Below are positions 34,494 through 41,683 of a stretch of DNA of 44,871 bases, in pieces (position 1 is the first letter of the stretch; each line of letters opens with the position of its first letter). The notes beneath the pieces were generated by a model. That model did no database searches. It was not told the origin of the DNA and saw only the letters and a list, made by a program, of their open reading frames with translations. The stretch is taken from assembly GCA_031549165.1 (NCBI GenBank), contig JAVBQE010000044.1:1-44871 (forward strand), in the 5' to 3' direction. The stretch comes from Parelusimicrobium sp031549165 (GTDB lineage Bacteria; Elusimicrobiota; Elusimicrobia; Elusimicrobiales; Elusimicrobiaceae). The position numbers and the translations under genes are program-made.

Positions 34494-34619
34494 TGTCATT
34501 GCGAGGCCGGAGGCCGCGGCAATCTCCCTCTTACTTCCGTTCGCCGTTACAACCATAAGCGGGAAATTGCCCGTCTTTCTATACGGATGCTACGCTACCG
34601 CGCTTCGCTCGCAATGACG
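34494..34619. repeat. Inverted pair of 'GCAATGAC' repeats
   Basis: TGTCATTGCGAGGCCGGAGG and GCGGCAATCTCCCTCTTAC, then AAGCGGGAAATTGCC and CGCGCTTCGCTCGCAATGAC. The insert CGTCTTTCTATACGGATG is shared in reverse complement with 43817. It fills the gap between the two lipoprotein genes. Confidence 0.85.
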
Positions 34620-34628
34620 ACACTTTAT

Positions 34629-35072
34629 TTACTTATTTTCTTCTAAAGTTATACCGGCGGATGCGAGCTTTTTTAAGTCTAAGCGCATGATGACGGCGCA
34701 GCCGTCGTCCTTCATATATTCTGTACCAAAAACTTCCATGCCTTTAACCAAGCCTTTTACGGTGTTATCAATGGTGGAATTTTCAGACACGGCATCCTTA
34801 ATATGCACATTAGCCACAATGCCCGCGCCGTAAATATATTCAGCCGCGCGCTGGTAGCCGTGCGCAATGGCAGCTTCCCTGCTCATAATTTTACGTTGGG
34901 AGGCAGAGGTATGCGCCGGGTTAGCCGCGCCAAACCCGCGCACCCATAAATATTTAGAATCAACTTTAGTATCAGTAAACTGAGGAGCAATGTCGCCCTT
35001 TTTAACCGCGCTGCCAAGGCCGGAGCAACCTGCAAGAATAAGAACAACAAGAAGTAATAAAACTTTTTTCAT
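34629..35072 (-). CDS. LPP20-family lipoprotein (FlgP-like)
   Basis: 147 residues. Lipoprotein signal MKKVLLLLVVLILAGC with lipobox LAGC. The mature part has the LPP20 pattern: WVRGFGAANPAHTSASQRKIMSREAAIAHGYQRAAEYIYG, a helix starting from a sulphur/alanine-rich SREAAI segment, followed by strands (VFGTEYMKDDGCAVIMRLDL). FlgP of Vibrio and Campylobacter belongs to this family, and FlgT-like and FlgP-like genes are often partners, as here. No flagellar gene is in the window. It is the promoter-proximal gene of the lipoprotein-comM group. Confidence 0.7.
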   Translation of the reverse strand: MKKVLLLLVVLILAGCSGLGSAVKKGDIAPQFTDTKVDSKYLWVRGFGAANPAHTSASQRKIMSREAAIAHGYQRAAEYIYGAGIVANVHIKDAVSENSTIDNTVKGLVKGMEVFGTEYMKDDGCAVIMRLDLKKLASAGITLEENK

Positions 35073-35081
35073 AACCGTCTC

Positions 35082-35290
35082 CTTTTGCGCGCCCTACCCG
35101 CGCAATAGCGCGCAAAGCGCGCAAAACAAGAGCGAAAAAATGTCAGGTTAAAACGCAGGAAATTTATTTTTATTTGCAGCTTCTCCGCGGCGACAGCGTA
35201 CTAGTGTACGTTAGTCCGCGGAAAGGTGCAAATAAAAATAAATTTACAAGGCTTTACCGAACAGTCCGCCCCACAACTGCAGCAAGCCGT
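35082..35290 (-). repeat. Hairpin element C (31/25/30 geometry), downstream of DnaA-like gene
   Basis: Left arm 35160-35190, apex 35191-35215, right arm 35216-35245. Apex and flanks (GGTTAAAACGCAG; ACAAGGCTTTACCGAAC) match hairpins A and B, but ten of 31 left-arm bases differ from B and the right arm has the ten matching changes, so pairing is kept. The bulged C at left-arm position 24 is also kept; one C/G mismatch lies at position 20. The outer stem here is GCGCGCAAAGCGCGC. The hairpin begins 48 bp past the DnaA-like stop on the minus strand. Confidence 0.93.
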
Positions 35291-35292
35291 CT

Positions 35293-36741
35293 TTATTTCA
35301 ACAACTCCGCTACCACTTTGGCGTATGCGCTGGGCGCCTTAATCTTCTCAAGGTTAATAATGCCGCAGCGTATCAGCATAATCTCAAGCATATGCGTAAT
35401 AATGTCGTAAAAGTTGTCCCTGATAGCCGGGTCACACACGTCGGTAGACGGGCCTAAAATAACAGCGCCCTTAAGTTTTTTATTATCGCAAATATTAGCA
35501 ATCTTAAAAGCGGAAGAAATTATATTTTTAGTATTATAGCCGGACTTAAGCACAAGGTCGTAACTGCCGGAAATACCCAGCTCTCTTGCCCTTTCACCCA
35601 CGCCGTACGCCATCCAGTTAAGCATATTGCTGTTGTCCTGCGGATAGAAGAAACCGACTCTCCCCCATTCCCCGTTACCAAATTTCGGTATCTGGCTGAC
35701 CTGCGAAAAGTCTTTAACAGAAATAACGCTCTGCATATCCTCGCCGGCCACGGCAAGCAGTTTTTCAAGCAGCATCTGGTACGTAGGCGGCTCTTTGCCT
35801 TCGCCGGAAATAACTGTGGAAAGCACCTTCGCCCTTTTTATCGTACGAGAAATTACACTTAAACTCATGTTGCTAAAGAAATTTTTAATTTCGTCGTCCG
35901 TCAAATCCATACCGTTATCAAGAAGCATTTTCTTGACGATTTTTGTATGGTTTGCCCCAGACGCTACCTTAAGCTCGCTTATCCACCCCGCGTCCAGCTT
36001 GAAGTTAATAAGCTCTTCCAGCTTAATCAAACTTTCGGGGGAATATTTGGATGTAATAACAATCTGCTTCTGCTGCGCCATAAAGCCGCGCAGGCACTTT
36101 GAAATTACGTCTTTATTCTGCTCGTTAACCGCCGTTAAATGTATGTCGTCAATAAGCAATACTTTTATGCCGCGCAAAAACTCTTCAAACTTTTCAACAT
36201 TGCCTTCCGCCACATAACGCTGTATGCCGCGAGAAAAGCGCACGCCGTTGGTTAAGAAAATGCTGTTCTGCCCAAACTTTTTGCTGAGCGCGTAGCCTAT
36301 GGCGTTTAAAAAGTGCGTCTTGCCGGTGCCCGTTTCCCCGTGTAAAACAAGCGGGTTATACAGGTTGCCGGGATTATCAATAATAGAAATGGCCGTAGCG
36401 TGCGCAAAGCGGTTGGCGCCGATGACCATCGTCTCAAAAGTATATGTGGGTACTAAAGGTATTTCCAAAGGCCAGTTATGTTTTTCTGTGTCAGGCAGTT
36501 CAAGAGAATGGTCTATCGCGCTGCCGTCAGCGGGCGGGCGCGGCGCGCCGTGGAAAGAGTTAGCCACCGCAGCCGGGCTTACCACTTTGGTGGTATGAGC
36601 CGTTGCTTCCTGCAAGGCGCTCGGCGCAGGCACAGGCGCCGTAACGGCGGGAGAAGCCGGGGGCGGAGGCGGCGCTTTAATCACTGTCGCACCCGGTTTA
36701 GCCGGGGGCGGAGGAGTTGAAATAGGGTTATCTTGGCTCAT
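35293..36741 (-). CDS. DnaA-like AAA+ ATPase lacking the DnaA DNA-binding domain
   Basis: 482 residues. Residues 1-85 are Pro/Ala-rich and disordered. Residues 98-330 match DnaA domain III: YTFETMVIGANRFAHATAISI, Walker A GETGTGKTH (135-143), Walker B LLIDDIH (195-201), sensor 1 QIVITSKYSPESL. The box VII arginine-finger segment, LRSRF in DnaA, reads INFKL (245-249), and the domain IV helix-turn-helix is absent. Residues about 345-482 form a different alpha/beta domain of unknown type (GRVGFFYPQDN, KLKGAVILGPSTDV, IITHMLEIMLIRCGIINLEKI). It starts in an ATGA overlap with the 822-residue protein and so is translationally coupled. It is not the replication initiator. Confidence 0.85.
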   Translation of the reverse strand: MSQDNPISTPPPPAKPGATVIKAPPPPPASPAVTAPVPAPSALQEATAHTTKVVSPAAVANSFHGAPRPPADGSAIDHSLELPDTEKHNWPLEIPLVPTYTFETMVIGANRFAHATAISIIDNPGNLYNPLVLHGETGTGKTHFLNAIGYALSKKFGQNSIFLTNGVRFSRGIQRYVAEGNVEKFEEFLRGIKVLLIDDIHLTAVNEQNKDVISKCLRGFMAQQKQIVITSKYSPESLIKLEELINFKLDAGWISELKVASGANHTKIVKKMLLDNGMDLTDDEIKNFFSNMSLSVISRTIKRAKVLSTVISGEGKEPPTYQMLLEKLLAVAGEDMQSVISVKDFSQVSQIPKFGNGEWGRVGFFYPQDNSNMLNWMAYGVGERARELGISGSYDLVLKSGYNTKNIISSAFKIANICDNKKLKGAVILGPSTDVCDPAIRDNFYDIITHMLEIMLIRCGIINLEKIKAPSAYAKVVAELLK

Positions 36742-39206
36742 AAAGGGCTTTTTTTTTCCGTATCCTGTTTATTATTTTCCAAAGGAATGTCTGTACCTTT
36801 GTTCTCTTCTAACTTCTTTTTGACATTAAATACCTTATCTCTCATAGTATCATATTCTTTTTCTGTTGGAAAGGCCTGAGCTTGCATTTGCGTCTCACCC
36901 AGTTCAAAAATTTTGTCCGGGGTGATAATGGTTTCATCATCACGCTGCATGACTAAGGGGGCGACGTCCGGGCGGGCCTCTTCTTGCGGCGCGGTGATAC
37001 GCACAATAGCGCTGTCCTCACTGGGCATAGCGGCCGACATTGACACCACCGCCTCTTTAACAGGCGGCGCGTCTTCCTCTTCCGGCAGAGGCGGCATGGC
37101 GCCTATGCTGTGCATGCTGGCAAGCGTGTGCATCTGCGTTAAATCTACGCCCACAAGCGTCGGCACTTTGTCCATGGCAATTTCTTCTACTTCCTGCGGG
37201 CCGGCCTTAAGGCGGGCACGCATATCTTCGCTTTCCTTTTGGCTTAACATCATGGAGTCGGAAAGTTTTTTGGCGACGCCTTCAAAAATGTCGCTGTCCG
37301 CTTCGCCGCTTACTTTTATGTTGGCGGTGGTTTCGTCTTTAGGTACATTTTCTTCAAACCCGGTAACTTTTGGCGCGGGCTCTTTTACCACGTCCTCTTT
37401 TTTAGGCGCTTCTTTTTGGGACACAGAGGACAGAGGAATGTCCAAAGTCGTCATTTCACCGGGCATGCCCTGCGGAGGTTTAGGTTTAAATTCAGAAAAA
37501 ATATCCTTCTCAATATCGGCCGCTTTTTTAAGCACCGTCTCCTGCACTATAGCGTTGCCCTGCGAAAAATTCATGTCGTGCAGCATTTCTTCTTTGGTGC
37601 GTATGCTTGTCTGTACAGCAGACGCAGAAGGAACGCCGTCAATAGATGTCATCTCCGCGGCTTTGGCGGGAGAAGCTGCTGGTTTAACTTCCGGCTCAAC
37701 CGCTTGTGCCTGCTGAGGCGCGGGCTGTATATTAAGAGGTTCCTCTGTTTTTGGCGCTACGCTTACTGCCACCGGTTCTGCTGCGGCCGGAGCAGCGGCG
37801 GGCAGCTCGTCCATTTTGCCGGGTTGTGGCGCGGGAGCAGGCTCTTTTACAGGCTCTGCCGCTTTAGGTTTAACCGGCGCCGGAGGCGGCGTTTTTTTGG
37901 AGGGAGGGGCTTCCTTTTTTTCTTTTTTATCTTCCGCCTTTCTTATTGACGCGCCGGAACCTGCAAAAAATTTACTGCTGCCTTTTTTAGGCCTTCTGTC
38001 GGTAGTATTAAGGTCCACATCGCCTATCAGCGCGGCAAAGGGGTCCTCATCCGGCTGCGCTGCTTTAATTTTGGGTATTGTGGCGCCGGGCGTTTTTGTA
38101 CGGGCGGGAATTGTTTGCTGCGCCTCTTCCTGCACGGGCTCTGCGCCGGGCGGGGGCGTTTCTTCTTTCGCACCGGGGCGCGGCAGCGGGCCGCCTACCA
38201 TGGAAATTGTTTCTTCCGTTATCGTCTCTTCTACTTTGGGTTTGGGCTGTGCAACTACCGGGGCGGAAGGAATGGTCTTTGGCATCTGCGACATCTGTGC
38301 CTGCGCAGGCGCGCTTTCTTCATAGGGTTCGTCAAAAATACTTTTGGCCGTCTGCTCAAAAACGTTGAATGTTGTTTTCTCTTCTAAAAACTCCTCCAAC
38401 ATGCCGTCCACCTGTTTAGGCGCGGAAGAGGAGGGCTTTACATCCTGGTAAACATTCATTACAGTTTCCGTCTCAAAAATGTCTGCAAATTTCAGCTTTT
38501 GTTTTACTTCGTCCTGTATGTCTTCCTTCACCATTTCTTCGGGCTTAAAGGGCACTTCGTCCTTCGCCTCGGCTTCCTGCGCGGCAGATGGCGGCGCAGG
38601 TGTTTGGTCCGCAGGCTCCGGAGCGGGGGAAGGAGTTTTCTGCTCTGGCGTTGCAATTACAGCTTCGGGTTGTATAACGGGTGCGGCTTCTTTGACCGGC
38701 GCGGGGGCAGGTTCTTTTTTTTCTTCTTTTGCTACTTCTGAAGCGGGGCGCGGCGCAACATTTTTTTGCTCCTGCGCTGGGAGAAGGCTCTCCATAAAAG
38801 GCATAGTTTCGTTTTTAATAACGGGGGCAGCGCCGGCAAGCATCTGCGTCTTCTCCAGATCCTGCGCATCTGAATCACCTAGGTTTATAAAACCTGTGTA
38901 GCCGTGCACGGTTTTGGCGCCTGAAGCGTCCTGCTCGGCTGCGTTTTCTAAGGTGGCGGGGATGAATGGCTCAACCTTTTGGCTCTGCTCTACGGCTTCT
39001 TTTACGGCAATGCGCAGTTTGGCCAGTGTGTCCGGGTTATCAGTGGTAAGTTTAAATTTTAAATTATAGGGCGCGACAGAGGTTTCCTGCGCGGACGAAG
39101 TGTAGCCTGTCAACTTCTTCTGCACAAGGCGCGCGTCTGCGGCGGTGCCCGATATAAAAAGATAAAACCCTTCAGACGTTTTTTTAATATCCCACTCTTG
39201 TATCAT
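36738..39206 (-). CDS. Large Pro/Glu-rich disordered protein coupled to DnaA-like ATPase
   Basis: 822 residues. Residues 1-85 look folded (IQEWDIKKTSEGFYLFISGTAADARLVQKKL, a strand-helix-strand pattern). Most of the rest is low-complexity Pro, Ala, Glu and Lys with scattered conserved-looking blocks: VMNVYQDV and TTFNVFEQT, IVQETVLKKAADIEKDIFSEF, ITPDKIFELGE. A TQM tripeptide recurs three times (EKTQMLAG, DLTQMHTL, GETQMQAQ), a pattern that could be phosphorylated and read by FHA domains. There is no signal peptide and no membrane segment, so it is cytoplasmic. It lies 26 bp after deoC and overlaps the DnaA-like gene by 4 bp. No family was recognised. Confidence 0.75.
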   Translation of the reverse strand: MIQEWDIKKTSEGFYLFISGTAADARLVQKKLTGYTSSAQETSVAPYNLKFKLTTDNPDTLAKLRIAVKEAVEQSQKVEPFIPATLENAAEQDASGAKTVHGYTGFINLGDSDAQDLEKTQMLAGAAPVIKNETMPFMESLLPAQEQKNVAPRPASEVAKEEKKEPAPAPVKEAAPVIQPEAVIATPEQKTPSPAPEPADQTPAPPSAAQEAEAKDEVPFKPEEMVKEDIQDEVKQKLKFADIFETETVMNVYQDVKPSSSAPKQVDGMLEEFLEEKTTFNVFEQTAKSIFDEPYEESAPAQAQMSQMPKTIPSAPVVAQPKPKVEETITEETISMVGGPLPRPGAKEETPPPGAEPVQEEAQQTIPARTKTPGATIPKIKAAQPDEDPFAALIGDVDLNTTDRRPKKGSSKFFAGSGASIRKAEDKKEKKEAPPSKKTPPPAPVKPKAAEPVKEPAPAPQPGKMDELPAAAPAAAEPVAVSVAPKTEEPLNIQPAPQQAQAVEPEVKPAASPAKAAEMTSIDGVPSASAVQTSIRTKEEMLHDMNFSQGNAIVQETVLKKAADIEKDIFSEFKPKPPQGMPGEMTTLDIPLSSVSQKEAPKKEDVVKEPAPKVTGFEENVPKDETTANIKVSGEADSDIFEGVAKKLSDSMMLSQKESEDMRARLKAGPQEVEEIAMDKVPTLVGVDLTQMHTLASMHSIGAMPPLPEEEDAPPVKEAVVSMSAAMPSEDSAIVRITAPQEEARPDVAPLVMQRDDETIITPDKIFELGETQMQAQAFPTEKEYDTMRDKVFNVKKKLEENKGTDIPLENNKQDTEKKSPL

Positions 39207-39232
39207 TACCCATGTCCCCAGTACAGTATCTA

Positions 39233-39874
39233 TTACTCTACTATTTTTACGCCAGAACTTGTGCCTATTCTTGTGGCTCCTGCCTCTATCATCTTAAGCG
39301 CGCTCTCTTTGTCCCGCACTCCGCCAGACGCTTTAATCCCTAACCCTTTTGCATATTTTGCCATCAGCCTAATATCTTCAAGCGTGGCGCCGCCGGTGGA
39401 AAAACCGGTGCTTGTTTTAACAAAGTCCGCCTCTGCGCAGACACAGAGCTCGCAGGCTTTTATTTTTTCTTCTTCCGTCAGTAAACATGTTTCCAGAATT
39501 ACTTTTAAAATAAAATATTTGCCTAAATTTCTGATATGTATAATATCGTGGTAAACGTCTTCAAAACGCTTGTCCTTCATGGCGCCGATATTTATAACCA
39601 TGTCCAGCTCGTCCGCGCCGTTAGAGAGCGCGTCTTTGGCTTCAAAAACTTTTGTTTCCAGCGTGTTAGCGCCTAAAGGAAACCCTATTACCGTGCATAC
39701 TTTTACTTTAGAATCCTTAAGCTCGTTTTTGGCAAACTTAACAAAACACGGGTTTATGCAGACGGAGGCAAAGCCGTACATCACCGCCTCCGCGCAAAGC
39801 TTTTTAATGTCAGCTTCCGTGGCTGAAGCGGAAAGTATAGTATGGTCTATTTTTGAAGCTAAATTTCTGTCCAT
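39233..39874 (-). CDS. deoC: Deoxyribose-phosphate aldolase
   Basis: 213 residues. DeoC splits deoxyribose 5-phosphate into glyceraldehyde 3-phosphate and acetaldehyde. Family parts: SKIDHTILSASATEADIKKLC, VIGFPLGANTLETKVFEAKDAL, ADELDMVINIGAMK, LKVILETCLLT, and the Schiff-base lysine in ADFVKTSTGFSTGGAT, with IKASGGVRD near the end. It is 88 bp downstream of tpiA, whose product uses the resulting triose, and 26 bp upstream of the 822-residue protein gene. The nucleoside transporter at 21199 completes this catabolic theme. Confidence 0.97.
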   Translation of the reverse strand: MDRNLASKIDHTILSASATEADIKKLCAEAVMYGFASVCINPCFVKFAKNELKDSKVKVCTVIGFPLGANTLETKVFEAKDALSNGADELDMVINIGAMKDKRFEDVYHDIIHIRNLGKYFILKVILETCLLTEEEKIKACELCVCAEADFVKTSTGFSTGGATLEDIRLMAKYAKGLGIKASGGVRDKESALKMIEAGATRIGTSSGVKIVE

Positions 39875-39886
39875 ATATTATATACT

Positions 39887-39956
39887 TGTCATTCTGAGCC
39901 AATGGCGAAGAATCTTGTTTTGGCCTTAAGATCCTTCGCTCACGCTCAGGATGACA
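39887..39956. repeat. 'TCATTCTGAGC' inverted repeat between tpiA and deoC
   Basis: TGTCATTCTGAGCCAATGGC, then GAAGAATCTTG, a spacer, and AAGATCCTTCGCTCACGC followed by TCAGGATGACA. This is an imperfect copy of the repeat at 14949, with several mismatches between arms. Confidence 0.8.
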
Positions 39957-39962
39957 AATTTC

Positions 39963-40715
39963 TTAGTTAAAGTCTATTATTCTGACAAACTGCTCTGCAA
40001 CGAGTGACTGGCCGCCCACTAATGCACCGTCTCCGTTTTCTTTAGCCATGATAGCGTCTACGTTGTCAGTTTTTACGCTGCCGCCGTAGAGGATTATAAT
40101 TTTGGCTGCAAAGTCCGCGCTGTATTTTTCAAAATATTTGCGTATGGCGGCGTGCACTTCTTCGGCCTGCTCCGGCGTGGCGGTTTTGCCTGTGCCGATG
40201 GCCCATACAGGCTCGTAAGCTATTACTAAAGTTTTTAATTGTTCCGCCGTAAAACCTGCTAACCCGCCGTCAAGCTGGGTTTTGATAACGTCCATAGTTT
40301 TGTTGGCTTCTCTTTCGGCTAATGTTTCGCCTACGCAGAAAACGGGCACTAAATTATGCTTTAAAGCGGCTGCTAATTTTTTATTTAAAATTGCGTCTGT
40401 GTCGCCGAAAACGCTTCTTCTTTCGCTGTGGCCGATGATGACGTGTGTTGCTCCCGCGTCCTTAATCTGCGGGCCGGAAACTGCAGAAGTGAATGCGCCT
40501 TTATCTTCCCAGCACAAGTCCTGCGCGGCCAGTAAAATGTTTGAGCCTTTGACAACCTGCGCCACTGCGTTTAAAGAAGTGTACGACGGAGCAATCATAA
40601 TGTTCGCATTGTTTTTATTTTTCGCCTGCTCCTTAATAGCCTTTGCTAAAGCTACGGACTCTGCGATAGTGTTGTGCATCTTCCAGTTACCAGCGATAAA
40701 CGGTGTTCTTTTCAT
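39963..40715 (-). CDS. tpiA: Triosephosphate isomerase
   Basis: 250 residues. TIM interconverts dihydroxyacetone phosphate and glyceraldehyde 3-phosphate. N-terminal FIAGNWKMHNT carries Asn and the catalytic Lys; catalytic His is in HVIIGHSERR, catalytic Glu in VIAYEPVWAIGTGK, and the phosphate loop in ILYGGSVK and GALVGGQSL. AAGGAAAG precedes the ATG. The gene follows the tRNA cluster and hairpin E and is upstream of deoC. Confidence 0.98.
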   Translation of the reverse strand: MKRTPFIAGNWKMHNTIAESVALAKAIKEQAKNKNNANIMIAPSYTSLNAVAQVVKGSNILLAAQDLCWEDKGAFTSAVSGPQIKDAGATHVIIGHSERRSVFGDTDAILNKKLAAALKHNLVPVFCVGETLAEREANKTMDVIKTQLDGGLAGFTAEQLKTLVIAYEPVWAIGTGKTATPEQAEEVHAAIRKYFEKYSADFAAKIIILYGGSVKTDNVDAIMAKENGDGALVGGQSLVAEQFVRIIDFN

Positions 40716-40805
40716 TTTTTCTTTCCTTATATATTAAGATATTTATATTTATGTTAGCATTTGAGAGAAAAAAATGGAAGAGGGATATTAAAAAAGGAGG
40801 GAGAC

Positions 40806-40929
40806 ATTTTTCTTTTATTTTTGAGTGGATTTTTTAGATTCGCGTTGTGAGGTATACCGTGAGTGGGCGAAGCCCCGAGTATCCAAACAAGAGCGAAGCT
40901 AAAAAATCCGCCGAAAATAAAAGAAAAAT
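40806..40929 (-). repeat. Long hairpin element E, abutting tRNA-Pro
   Basis: The outer stem of 16 bp (ATTTTTCTTTTATTTT with its complement at 40914-40929) is followed by an 11-bp stem (GGATTTTTTAG) and shorter paired segments, up to an apex with GTATACCGTGAGTGG and CGAAGCCCCGAGTATCC. The apex nearly matches that of hairpin F while the arms differ. Its base ends exactly at the tRNA-Pro discriminator base, so on the minus strand it is the immediate 3' trailer of that tRNA. Confidence 0.85.
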
Positions 40930-41000
40930 CGGGGTACCCGGGCTTGAACCGGGAACCTCCCGGTCCCAAACCGGGCGCTCTACCATTGAGCCATACCCCG
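40929..41000 (-). tRNA. tRNA-Pro (anticodon TGG)
   Basis: On the minus strand it folds as a full cloverleaf: acceptor CGGGGTA/TACCCCG, D arm GCTCAATGGTAGAGC, anticodon arm CCCGG-TTTGGGA-CCGGG, T arm CCCGG-TTCAAGC-CCGGG, discriminator A. The anticodon TGG reads CCN proline codons. CCA is not encoded. Length 72 with the discriminator. Confidence 0.96.
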
Positions 41001-41017
41001 CATTACTAAATGATACT

Positions 41018-41046
41018 AAAAAAAATCCCTTGCAAGTCACAAGGGA
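41018..41046 (-). terminator. Rho-independent terminator after tRNA-Met
   Basis: On the minus strand, stem TCCCTTG / CAAGGGA with a 7-nt loop is followed by eight T residues. It lies 9 bp downstream of tRNA-Met and before tRNA-Pro, which therefore probably has its own promoter in the AT-rich gap. Confidence 0.85.
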
Positions 41047-41054
41047 AAAGAAAA

Positions 41055-41128
41055 TGCGCCCGGCAGGACTTGAACCTGCGACCCGCCGATTATGAGTCGG
41101 CTGCTCTAACCAACTGAGCTACAGGCGC
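41055..41128 (-). tRNA. tRNA-Met (anticodon CAT)
   Basis: Acceptor GCGCCTG/CGGGCGC, D arm GCTCAGTTGGTTAGAGC, anticodon arm GCCGA-CTCATAA-TCGGC, T arm GCAGG-TTCAAGT-CCTGC, discriminator A. The first acceptor pair G-C and the D-loop style fit the elongator type rather than initiator; a CAT tRNA-Ile cannot be fully excluded. CCA is not encoded. Confidence 0.92.
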
Positions 41129-41164
41129 GAAGATTAAAAAACAGTGTACAATTTTTCAAAGGAT

Positions 41165-41261
41165 TTTGGTGTATTTTTGTTTTCGCCCTGTGTGAGCGTA
41201 TACCGTGAGTGACCGAAGGCCCGAGTATCCGAACACAGGGCGAAAACAAAAATTCACCAAA
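41165..41261 (-). repeat. Long hairpin element F, between tRNA-Gln and tRNA-Met
   Basis: The left arm 41165-41193 and right arm 41233-41261 are 29 bp each and pair with one mismatch. The apex 41194-41232 contains CGTATACCGTGAGTGACC and GGCCCGAGTATCCGA, close to hairpin E. It starts 14 bp beyond the 3' end of tRNA-Gln on the minus strand. Arm sequence is unrelated to E. Confidence 0.9.
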
Positions 41262-41274
41262 AACCGAAGAAAAA

Positions 41275-41345
41275 ATCCGGGACAAGGATTCGAACCTTGA
41301 ATAAATGCTCCAGAGGCATCTGTGATACCATTTCACCATCCCGGA
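41275..41345 (-). tRNA. tRNA-Gln (anticodon CTG)
   Basis: Acceptor TCCGGGA/TCCCGGA, D arm GTGAAATGGTATCAC, anticodon arm GATGC-CTCTGGA-GCATT (with a G-T closing pair), T arm CAAGG-TTCGAAT-CCTTG. The anticodon CTG reads CAG. The discriminator would be T, which is unusual. CCA is not encoded. A gatB gene in the window means this tRNA may be charged through Glu-tRNA(Gln). Confidence 0.92.
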
Positions 41346-41450
41346 ATTAAGTATCTGTAATAATTTTAGCATTTTCTTTTTTCAAACGCAAAAATTTTAT
41401 AAACATACAAATCCTTTTACTCTTTTCTTTTAAAAAGCTAAAATATAAAT

Positions 41451-41610
41451 AGCAGGTTGACTTAACATAATAATATTTCTCAACTCTGCTTTTTGGTAAA
41501 TTTTAATTTTTTTGTTCTTCATATACCAAACGGTATAATCGGCACAAAGAAAATTAAAATTTCCTTAAAAATCAAAGCCGATAAATATTATTATGTTAAG
41601 TCAATCTGCT
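41451..41610. repeat. 160-bp imperfect palindrome G upstream of serC
   Basis: Outer arms 41451-41478 and 41583-41610 are 28 bp with one G-T type mismatch. An inner arm (AAATTTTAATTTT) and a small apex TATACC-AAAC-GGTATA follow. It fills most of the 338-bp gap between tRNA-Gln and serC. No gene is seen there; the serC Shine-Dalgarno lies separately at about 41675. Confidence 0.85.
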
Positions 41611-41683
41611 ATAGGATAAAAAAGCAGGGCGGAGCTTGATAAAATGCAACCGCCAAAACTAGCTTTTTTTATAGAGAGGAAAA

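Noticed and set aside
27741..35290. Hairpins A-C as integron attC sites
   Set aside because: They share a bulge and variable stems with attC, but the R-box core sequences are not recognisable, no integron integrase or cassette array is present, and they flank essential housekeeping genes. The analogy is kept only as a hypothesis.
35293..36741. Chromosome replication initiator DnaA
   Set aside because: Domain IV with the helix-turn-helix is missing, box VII lacks the arginine finger, and no DnaA-box cluster or dnaN neighbour is seen.
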